NCBI GenBank assembly: GCA_907165065.1
Contig: OU015528.1
Coordinates: 46,181,515-46,245,514, forward strand
Direction of reading: 5' to 3'
From: Caprimulgus europaeus
Taxonomy: Eukaryota; Chordata; Aves; Caprimulgiformes; Caprimulgidae
Length of the DNA: 64,000 bases
The translations under genes were made by a program, and so were the position numbers. The notes below the pieces were generated by a model, which was not told where the DNA came from, searched no databases, and saw only the letters and a program-made list of their open reading frames with translations. Positions 12,801-24,800 of this stretch are shown here, one piece after another (position 1 is the first letter of the stretch; every line of letters starts with the position of its first letter).

Positions 12801-15800
12801 TTATTTTTTTTTAAACACAGCTTTAAATATTTCTTTAATAACATTTACCGTCTCATTAGTGCTTTATGGGGAAGGATGAACTCTACACTTTTTGTTCACC
12901 AACTGCAAAGCCTCCAAAATAAATTTAAAGTGTAGGCTGTTTTTCAAACATTACAGTCTAAATTATCTAATAATAATAATAGCAATTATTATTATTATTA
13001 TTATGGACATGGACCATTCCTATCTAAGGTATCAAGCAATTAAGTTTTTACATAGTCCAAGTAACTGGGCGTGCAAGCCAACTTCACACCCACTTATTTG
13101 GAATTTTTCTCTGACTAACAGGTAGTTTTAAACTGAAATGATAGGTTAAAGAACTACACACACACACACACACACAAAAGGAGTAAACCCACAAATAATT
13201 ACTCAAAAGACTTGCAGCTATAAAAAAGACATCATATGCTTCTAAGACTATATTACAGTTTCAAAGTCAGCTAGGGAACCAACACTTACCCCTGATGGTC
13301 TGTTTCAGGTCGCATATCATAGACTTGACACTGTGCCAACCTCACAATCACTCCAGACCGCAACAGCTCTAATGCCCCCTGCTGACTTTTAGCTACTCTA
13401 GTGAGGAATGCCTAGAGAAGAGTAGAGAAGGATAAGTATTGGAGATGCACGATGAGACTTACTACAACTATTTTATCTCTTGATCTTAGCATCATTTCAA
13501 ACACTATTATTTTAGTAAAATAAGTCTGAGTACAATCAATTGAAGTATAGACAAACAACTCCATTTAAAAAAAAACAAAACAAAACACCATGCCATAAAA
13601 TTGTTTCTGAATTACTGTTACCATTTTGGACTCATAAGTGTACAGCGCTTTAAGTAAAGGGGGCTGAGGTAAGAGCAAGCTCTGAAGAGTCAGATCATCA
13701 TCTGCCAGGCTGTCCACAAGCACCTTCAGGTAGCCACTATTGGAGAGATACAACAGCCACTGCTGCTGCTTGTCTACTGAAACAATACGATCCAGCAAAG
13801 CCAATGCCAGCATCTGAGATGGAGGAAGAAACAAGAAAGAAAAAAAAAAAAAATCAAAAGATAATTAAATCTATGAGATGAAAGAGATTTTTAATAAATA
13901 TGTAGAAATATGAAATGCTAAGCAGTTGTTTCTAACAGTTTGCTAAAAGCAGAGCACATTTCTGCACTACAATTGCAATCCTTTATATGAAAAATATTGT
14001 AAGATTTCTTGATATTTTAGTATAGTATGAGACAATTACCTTTCCTCTATTATCCTTTAAAAAAGTATTACAGATATTGTTGACCAATAGCTATGCCAAA
14101 ATATTTTAATGAAGTATTGCTACAAGCACTATTACTATTTAAAACTAGCTTGCATTCTGACTACATTCCTGTCTATTCAAGTCATGATCAGAAATTATTT
14201 ATTCTTTAAGTCACCAAATCTTCCCAAAGTAAGAAAATAAACTGATAAAATAAACAATAAATCCATAATTTAAAAATACTAACAAATCAATGCCATAGCA
14301 GTTCATACCTACAGTCTTTCACACCAGTGCTTGCTACCCTTACTGTTAAACAATAAGACACAGCTTTTTTAAGAAAAAAAATTAATATGCATGTACGCCC
14401 CTACTTTCAACAGCTTGAAGGATGAGTGGGAGGACAGAAACGTGGAAGAAATTAAGTATCTACAAAATATGTTCTACCTCATGAAATTTCCCCTCTCTGA
14501 CCAGTAGTAAAATGTTCTTTAAAACAAACAGAACAGCAATTGCAAAGGAATAGATTTATTTACCCGGCCTATCTCATGACCATCACAAGCATCACGACAG
14601 ACCACCTCCATGAGAGCTGCCCCATAACTCTCAATAATTGCCATGTTTTCCCGTTGCAATTTACTAAACACATCTTCAGGAGCTGTCAGATGTTCCCACA
14701 TAGTTTTTTTAGCTGGAAAAAGCAAATAAAACAAAAAATTAAAAAAAATGCAGAGATGGGCAGCTTAGCATTAGCTTAGCTACAGTACAGCTGAGGCTAC
14801 ATCCTTCAGGGCTTTCTCAGTATCTTGCCCCAAAGAATGGACAGGGGTTTTAACTGAAGGATGCATAGCTTTAAATGGACACAAATGACATATCCTCTTT
14901 AGTGCTGGAGGTCAGAAATTTCATATCCTCATCCAGAACAACAAATTTTGAATGCCTATGTAGCTAGACAGGTCAGAATAGACAAAGATTTGCATCATTT
15001 AGCATAAGCAACTAATTTCAGAGACTCTTGGAATAAGATGGTTTCTATCTATATAATCTATCTATTTCCAGAAGACAACTCAGCATACAGAAACTGTGCC
15101 ATTCAGCGTCTGATAGCATTTTTTTTTCCGTAATACAGTTGGGCCATACCTGCTTCTAAAGTGTCTGGTTCATCTGGTTTCTGAGCAATCTGCAAATAAT
15201 AAAGCAGTGATCCATAAAGGTGTGTCCTCACTCTCTGGAACCCACCACCTGTTAACAAGAAATATTCAAAAATTAAAACCAAATAGATGTGAATTCCATA
15301 ACAGCATCTTCTACTGGCACTTAATCTAACTTTCCAATGGCACTGCTGACAGAAATAAATAAAACAACTAGATTTCTTAATCTAGTTCTAGTGTTCACAT
15401 ATAAGTATATTTGTAAGTAAATTCAGAAAGATTGTGCTGCTCCAAAAAAGTGGCAATATGAAATGCCCTTTACAGTCATTTCACAGAATTACAGAATGGT
15501 AGGGGTTGGAAGGGACCTCAGGAGATCATCTAGCCCAACCTCCCTGCCAAAGCAGGTTCCCTACAACAGGTTGCACAGGAAAGCGTCCAGGTGAATTTTG
15601 AGTATCTCCAGAGATAGAGACTCCACAACCTCTCTGGGCAGCCTGTGCCAGTGCTCTGTCACCCTTATCGTAAATAAGTTAGTAACATTGTTAGTAACAT
15701 ACTTAGATCTATATTAATCATGTAGGATCCATCTAATTGACTAATAATACTCTTCACTGCAGTAACAGGAAGCAGCTCAGCCCATCTTTTTACTCTTGAC

Positions 15801-18800
15801 TGTTGAAATTCCCACACATGCACTGCAAAGGTCAACACACCTGTTTTCAAAATGAAATCCAGCAGCTTTTTTAAGATGATGTGGAGGGAGGAGTCACCAA
15901 TGGAAGCAAAGCCCATGGATATGCTCTCAGAGCCAGGTGATGAGGTAAAAGAACCATCCAGCATGAAGACATATTGGGACTGTCCCGCTATAGGGAGTGC
16001 AAGTGGCTGTTTCTGCTCAGTTTTCACAGACTGACTCAGGTGTGCAGTCAGGGTGAACACAGCCCCTGCCACCACTGGCATCAACTCCTGAGCTGCATCG
16101 TCATCTAGGATCTTAATACAAAAGAAAAAAGGGAAAAAAAGAAAAAAAAAAAAGAAGTAGAAAAGTGTCTGATTTCATGAGCTATTAAAGCAATTAATTT
16201 TGCCTCTCACAACTATTTCTTTTATATATGCATAAGGATTTCATTAACATGACACTATTTAAAACAAAAATCCATACTGTCAAAAGTTGTTCAGAAAGAT
16301 GAGCTGAACACTTTAATTGAGAAAACCATTAGCTTTCTGCTTTTTATTTACATAAGTTACAGGCAGGATAATAATTAAATCTGGATGAGGAAAAGGGAAG
16401 AAATGTGTTGACATTTGGGTTGCTTTATTAGTAAAATATCTAAACCTAAGTTAGGGAAAGAACAACTGACATCCTCTTGGCTTTACAGCTATTTAAGAAA
16501 ACTATTACTATTAAAAATGTGAAGATATAATTTAGAAAACTCAAAGGGTGAGCATCAAAGAAGCATTTATGACAGTGTGGGGAAACACTAACAAGAAGTT
16601 AGCACATACTATTTTAGTTCACTTCATTTAAAAGGTAAACCTTGTATCTTTATCACTGACACCCAAGGAGCTTTCCTTTTAAGCAATACAGTCATTTAGT
16701 ACAGTAGTTCAATTATTTTCAGAAGAAAATAATTGTAATTTTTTTCTCAAATTAACTAAAGTCTTCACTAAAGTATTACAGAAAATTTCTGCTCTGTAAA
16801 GATTTTAGCGAAAGAAATTCCTTTGGCTAGAAAATGCATCCCTTGTTTCCTTTTTTTTTTTTTCAAGTTTTGTTCACATAAAAATAAAACCATCACTCCT
16901 AAAAAACCTAAAAAATAGATTTCAGGTAACTCCTACAGAAAAAAAATGGAAAGAACAACAAAACCCCAAAAAGTTACTCTTTGCTTGAAAAAAAACCAAA
17001 ACTTTTTCACATATATGTCTCAAATACAACTTGTCTAATTAGGAGAACCACAAACAGCCTAACTCTCACAATAAAGAAAAAAAAAATTAAGCTCCAGCAG
17101 CCTAAACACTACAAGGTTCCCTCATTACATTTTGTCTTTGAGAATGGCTGGGTCAGTAGTAACTGTCAAGAGTCTCAAAAATTATTACTGTAATTCATTA
17201 GTAAAACACCTAGCCTTCAAATATTTTAAAGCAAACTCTCACATCTGCAGAAGACCTTCTAACTGTAAAATCTTTTATTTTTTCTACTATGGAGCTTCAT
17301 TCAACTCTCTTATTTCTCAAAAGAAGCAGGAGTAGGATTTGCAGCAAGTCATCTAAATACAATAAATTAGCAACTGCAGTACTGTTTGCCTTTATCCCTT
17401 CAGTGAGTTCTTCTATGTTCCTCATCAATATGGGCTGTTCCCTTCTTACACACCCTTTCCAGACTACCATGATACTGGATTATACTGAAATGTCAATATA
17501 TGGTTTATTGTTCAGCAGCAGCTATGCAAGAGCACAGCGTATCCCCTTTGGCCACAGTGCATTCAACTTCAGCATAGTATGAATCAGAAAACTAAGAAGA
17601 ATAATAGAGGCAGATAAATTTTTTTTCCAGATTACAATTAAGAATAGCATTGAAGGTAAAAAGACACAGCAATAAAGTTCAAGGAGAGGGTTGATTTCCA
17701 GTATAGCATTACCTTGTCATGCACATCCTGCAATAGATCACGGATAATCAGTTGTCTGTCTTCAGCCTGTATGAGATCCTGGGGACAGGCAGTGAGTATA
17801 ATTTCCACCAGCTGTCTCCATGACTCTAAAGCATGCCTCTTAGCATGGAGGCACTGCAGCAGCTTGTTCCGCTCCACTACGTACTGCAGGATAGTGTTGA
17901 TCTCCTGAAAACCCACAACAAAGAAACTGAGTTATAATATGCTGAAGTGTTAGTGACAAAGACCGATTTCAAGGTGACAGTTTTCTCTATAGTAAGTCCC
18001 TGGTGAAAAAAAAATTAAAAAGGCAAGTCTTCATCTTATCAAAAACAAGCTGCTGTTAATAATTTTAACAGGACAGACCAATCCATTTCTGAGTTCTTTT
18101 TCACAAGGCCCTTCCATCATTAATGTCTCAAGTTAATAGTTTAAAAAAAAATTAACCAGGGAAATTCTTTTCTAATATACACTTCAAAATCTATCCAAAA
18201 AAACTATGAAGAATCTATTTGTGCATTTCATTTTCTTCAGATTTTAGTCTGAGTCATTTCTCCTTCATTCTTCAACTTTCAAATCCATTTAGCCAATTTC
18301 AACCAAGTTTAAAAGAACGGAGAAACTTCAGAAAATAATTAAGCTCAAAATTCACTGAAACTATAGCTGTGTGACATCAGTATGAACTGCTTTCTGTACA
18401 GTGAGGTGGGAGTTGCAATTGTTATGAATAACGGGGAGGGAAAAGGTTCAGGAAAGAAGAAAATAGACTCCACGTCTGCTGTTTAGAGAGCAGTACATTA
18501 AGTAGTAGTTTATAATACCAAATTTTAACGTCTTTTTTTTTTCTTTAGGAATTACTAACTCAAAGTTAGGACTCAAATCCTCAAGCTTTCATAGTAAAGC
18601 TTACTGCTTGACAGTGTATGAAATCCACCAAGAGCAACAACAAATAGTAGTTTACTTTTTCTATACTTACCTCCATAAGTAAAGGTCGCTGGCCTATTGC
18701 TGCCATTCCTTGAAGGGCATTGACTTCTGCAACCAGAACTCTGTGAAGGTGCTGAAATTAAAAAGTTAAAAAAGAAGTTTTAGTGACAAGGAAGATGTAT

Positions 18801-21800
18801 TTTTCCTTCCTACAAGTATTTAGGAGATGGCTACATAATAACAGATGCAACCAAAGGAGTTAGATTCAAAGAAGTTTTACTCATTTTTTTGGGTTTCTTC
18901 CATACTTCATTCTTTAACTGCAGTACTTTTAGCTGTCTAGCCTCTTTCCATGCTCACTGCACTTCTCATTTTCGCACTCATTTATTTCCTTCTGTCTTAA
19001 GTTGTTCTGTCCTTTCATGAACTCTTCTAACACATCACACTCGCTTTCCTCTTCAGCCTCCACTATAGTCTTGCACAGAAGGAAGCGTTTGTTTCCTCTC
19101 AAGTCTGAAATACATTTTACACTATAGAATAGCTGGTTCCTAATATGCAATAGCTGCATTCCTATCACCATCAAGATCACTTTTACATTACATTTCCCTC
19201 CTGCTCTGTCCCTATCCTAGATCACAAAATTTTCAGGGCTATTTATTATACACTTGTCAAGTAGTCATCACAATGTGACACCATCTTAACTAAAGCCTGT
19301 AAGAACTACTGCAGTAAACAAATATGTTGTGTATGTAACTGTGTAAGCATAGGTAGTACTACACAGTTGTGTACTGGTGGCCAATGAAATACATAAGGTA
19401 GAAGTCACCTCTGCACTATCGCTTGAGTGTTCCAAGATGGGAAAAACATTAAGATAGAAAATATTTCCTGAAAGCGTCTTCAACTGATACATCTGTCTAC
19501 TGCAAATGAGAAATCAGTGTGTGCAATGTAGAAGAAATAAACTAATTCAAATAGTGCAATACTAATTATGCATATATCTGAAATAGCTATACTTTTACGT
19601 GAAAGCAAGTTTCTAAGTATTATTCGTACACTGATCATTATTATCATCAACAAGACATAAAATAGCACATACAACTTGAGAACATAGACTACTGCACACC
19701 TTGACGTTGCAAACCACTTGTCCACGTGCATTCTTGTGCTCACAATTAGCAATGACTTGCTCAATCTGAACCCAGTCAAAAAAATCCAGTTGTAAAGGCT
19801 CTGGAATGTCCTGACTGAAGTCAATTGAATCCAGGATACTTAAGATCTTCCTGCGTACTGGAAATGTAAATGAATTCAAACTGTATTCAGTAATATCGAG
19901 GGGAAAAAAAAAAAAAACAAATGGACAATAGGAGCCTAACTTACCTGTGTAAATCCAAATCTTAACGTGTTGAGTTTCAAAATAAAACATTAAGTCTTCA
20001 GAAAGTGCTATCAATGCATACAGGATCTTAAAAACATTTTCTAGAGCCTTAAATTCTTAATTTGTGTTATACTGTATTGTTTTCCTGTTATGTATGCATG
20101 CAATCCAATATTTACAAATACAAGATTCTAATTTTTCCTCCTAAATAAAAGGCTGTTTTTCAGTGAGAACCATGCAGTCTTTTGTTGAGACTTAGAAGCA
20201 TTGTAAGGATTCTGAAGTTACTCACTTGGGTTTTATATTTTTTGCCATGAAAACACATGTATGCTCAAGGCTTACCTTTGGAAGCAGTGTCAAAGTGAAG
20301 AAACCCACCGACTGATCGACTTTCATCTTCTATCCCTCCTTCACCATCAGCTGAAGGTAACGAAACATAATGAAAAAATTTAAAAGAAAAAAAAAATCAA
20401 AGCGAAAAATGCTACCTATTTGATTAATACTGAAAGAGAAAGATGAAGAGAGCACACACTGACAAACCTTTCATGTGAAAGTCTTCTAACACAAATACAG
20501 CCTTGACTGCTAATAAAATGAAAACAATACTTATCTCACAGAAGCTAGCCCATTATCAAATACAGATTAGATAGTACTAGAAATGCTTAAAAAGACACCC
20601 CACCATCCACTATGAATAATACAGCTAGATGAACACTGTAAAATGAGTAGGGTATCTGGACAGTTTCCCATACTCAGGTCTCCACAAGGATGAAAAGACA
20701 GTGTTCAGACCAATAGAAGTGAGGGAAAACACCATACTGCTGCAGCCCATTATCGTATCTTCCAGTTACTTTGTTTATTTTCATCATGTAAAGAGTTTTA
20801 TTGACAGATGTTACTATTTCTCTTTATTCACTACTACTCTGTTCTGAAGCTGAAAATTTTGCCTTTTTATTTAACATTGCATTTTAGGTCACATTGGGAT
20901 GAAACATCATTTTTGTAATGTTATAATGTCAAAAGCCAAATTGACCTGTAGCTACTATATTCTGTGAGGAAGGGTTGAAAATGTGTGACAGATTGACAGA
21001 AGACTGAGAAAACTTTGTCTAAAACTGTTTACTAAGGAAAACCTTCCACCTTCTCTACACAGTAACAACTCTGAATAGCATTCCAAAATAAATTATTTTA
21101 TAATTATTTTTTTATATTCTCCTCTCCTACTCCATAAACTATGTTTATCTTTTATATCAGTTTATACACTGAGATGTTTCAAAAATGAAACATGGACAAA
21201 GCAGCAAAGAACAAAAAGACACCCTGATTTCTTTCATTTTGGAGCCTACAACCACCATCACCTTTCTTCCCATCTCTCCAGTGGCAATTCCAGAGCCAGT
21301 ATCACAAATGAACTATCACAAGGTTATAGAGAAAATAATTCAAATAAAGTCTCTCATACTTCCATTTATTCAAGCTTATTTACCCTCAGAATAAATTCCT
21401 CTTACCCAAGTACGGTTTCACAGGCATATCATCAAGCAGCAGATGCAGCAGTCTCTGCGTGTGGGAGCGCTGGCGGTTGAGCGATGTCACTCGCATTTCT
21501 ATAGCTGCAGTCTTCATCAGCCAAGACATTTGGTTCAGTGTCGAAATCTCATGTTCTGGGTGGGAATAAAGAAACAATTATAAAATTGAGAATAATATTT
21601 TTTACTCCAAGGAAAGCATTTTTCATTTGAGAAAGCTTTTAGAGGATGTTATTTCTTATTATCTGCTCACCCTTTGTTTATGAGACAAAAGGACTGAGAG
21701 ATCTGACAAAAGCCATTACATGAACGTGTGGTTACTGTGAAAACAAATCATACATATACATGCAATGAAAAGTATACATATACACAAAAACCTGGATATA

Positions 21801-24800
21801 ACCTGTACGAACAGTCATTGTGGAGAAATTAGTGCGTCATGAGCAAATAGTGTCAATTATAATTTCAGTGAAATAATCAGACATTTACCCAAAATGAACT
21901 ACAAATTTAATCAAAGTTCATAAGGCTTGAACGTGGGTCTCCAAGAAACTTCATATTCTATGTCCATCTAATTTAGATTCTTAAGTTATATAAGAATCAT
22001 TTACAGTGCTTTACTCATGCTAGATGTATGTATTCAAATGCTAAGTTTACTATCATTTAACAAAGGACTAGTGGTCAAGCATCTGATAAAATGAATAAGT
22101 ATATTTATGCAGTTTAAGACACCTGGGAAATGTTGGTCTGAAACATTAAAAACCAACCTATTAATTTAAAAATTAATGCCATCACCAAATAGAAGTTCTT
22201 TATTCAAAGGAAGGGAAGATACAAGTGGTTATAACCACCAGCCTTCTACTCCCTCAATTCTTCATAGCATTCTTATTTTTCAAAAATATGTTGTTGGCTT
22301 TTTTTCTGTAGCATAATCTAACAAAACTACAATGATAACTGAAATATAGACTAGGATTGCTTTTGGAGACTTTGTTTTGGAGACCCAAAACAAGCATTCT
22401 TTTATAAAAACTCAGCTAATAATCTGAACTTCCTAAATAGGCAGAGTTCAACCTTTGCAGAATTAAAAGGTTAGCAGAGGCAGTAAATAATTCAGTTTAA
22501 TAATGCTGCCTATGTTTCTTCTATGATTCCTAGGGAGTCAAAAGATGAATTGAATTTTAAGCATGCACAATCTTATCTTAGCATAAAAATTACCTTTGAT
22601 AGAAAATGGCAGATACTGCAGCTGAGTGAATAAGAAATCCTGACTGGTCCTCAGATATCTCATAGTTGGACCTGATGTATCAGAGCATGCACACAACTGA
22701 TAGATCACCTGACAACCAAAAAGAGTAGATACCCATTTATGGAATTTATTTTAAAAACAAACCAAACACCAAATCAATAGATGCATAACACTCTTTTACT
22801 GCTCAAACAATAATACCTGTATTTACAGTAAGTTTTCAATCAGCTTACTCCAAAGTTGAACATATTATTTATAATAGATGTTGAATTACAACATTAAAGG
22901 ACTACCAGCATGCTGATTATTTTAATGGCTATTTGCACACAACATGACACTATATAAGCCTTTTTGTTTGTTCAGCTCACTTGAACATGAGTCTCCTTTT
23001 CAGTCTCCAGGTTCACCAAGACAGGAAATGTAATCTTCTTTTATTCCTTCTACAGTATGGTCTCTTTCACTTTTAATAATGCTTGAAATCCTTTCTAGAT
23101 TCCACACACTTTCAACATGATACAGATGTGTAATCATATGATTATATGATTTAAGGGCAAACATCAGCTACCTGGCATATGTGTCTAATTCAGCTCCCCT
23201 TCCCATCTCACCCTCTTAGCCGCACATTCTTTCACTGCTACAGAATAAATAAGATAACAAGTAATCCCAAATAAATCAATAAAATTATCTTACTTACTGG
23301 CAAACTGTAGCCCCATAATTTAGAAAAAACAACAAAGAAAAAACAAGCAAACATGGCATATGGTCATAACAGATTCAAAGGCTCTCCAAAACTATTCAGA
23401 ACATTAGTTTTATAAGTATATCCAAATTTCAAATTCTGGCATTGGTGCAGATTGTTTGTTTTCTGTGTTGCTATAAACTAATATTTTTTAACATAGAAAA
23501 AGTTAGAATAGAAAGAGTTCAATGCATATAAAAACCCGCCAGATACATTTTAAAAACGAAAGCATTATCAAAATCATCAACCATCTGTGTTCACAAACCA
23601 AAAAGTAGCTAGTTTTATCTAAAGCCTACTTTCAGTATATGCCAACAGAAAATATGTCAAATACCTGGTAACAGAGTTCTGCAAGATGAGGAGACTCCTG
23701 AACTGCTGTAGGCCCATTCCTTGTTTCAGTACCCTTCTCCAATATGTTCAAAATAGCATGAAGGCAAGTCCGTGGGCAACCCAAGACACCTTAAAATACA
23801 AAAATAATTTATATTCTTGATCTTACTAGCCTCCATAGCAAATATTCCACACAGAATTATGGAAGCTAAATTGCTCAGATACTTTTGCTGCAGCTCTTTG
23901 GAACAGTATAGTGCAGCACAAGGTATCTAGCAAAGTTGTTTCTCTATTAATTAAAATAAAAGAAGGGACTGTGTTTCAGCAAAAATCTAAGGAAAACATT
24001 TATAGTTAGTCTGTAGGCTTTTGAGATGCTGGTGAAAGAGGATAAAATATGCAATCAAAACTTATTTAAGAACTTTATCTTCAGTCCTATTTAAAAAAAA
24101 AAGGATTCAATTGATTCTTTAATACTCTGCATGAACCAAATGAAAATTTGAATTCTTGCTCTTAAACTTTAACTGAATACTTATTTGACAATTTCAAATA
24201 AGAGCTTTAAATTCCTGTCTTCATTTTACAATTACAGCCATTTTATGACTAATGCTCTTAAAGGTACCTGACACTGCAACTAAGAGGAAGGAGGAGGAGG
24301 TTTTTCACATTCTTCCTTTAACCAATTAAATCTTTCATCAACCCCAACAGATGTCCTGAAGCAGTAAAGGCACCAATAACTGCAGTTCTTACAGGGGAAA
24401 TCATCTTCTCTGTTTGGACACATATAATTTATGCTTTAGCAGGAAATTATTATCTCAAGGCAAATGGTTTATGGTCATTATTTCTTCACATTATGAATGG
24501 GATAATTCAAAGAAGTGTGCAAGGCGCTCTTATGGCTTTGAGACAAAGTCCCCTATCACAGATGTAAGGTATTATACCCTATAAAACTGTGTGTCTACAG
24601 ATCAGTTACCTGTATTCTGTAACTACGGAAATATCCAAAACATATATGGTCTGCAATTGTAAGCTACTTTGCAGATGAAAAAAATGCCTGCCAACTTTTT
24701 TTTTTTCATATTTCTAATATATCAAGTAACTTTAAGACTTTTTTTTTTCCCCCCAACATAAAATTCAGGTCCTATCTACCCTTCACTTGGAACTATGAAG

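Larger units (their letters stand above)
3880..14563 (-). other. NUP205: NUP205 introns 31-42 (non-exonic parts)
   Basis: AT-rich introns with microsatellites in intron 33 and the GC-rich SINE-like patch in intron 40. A stretch of A tracts with CAAACCACC-like repeats lies at about 10420-10520 in intron 36. Nothing else is recognised. Confidence 0.65.
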
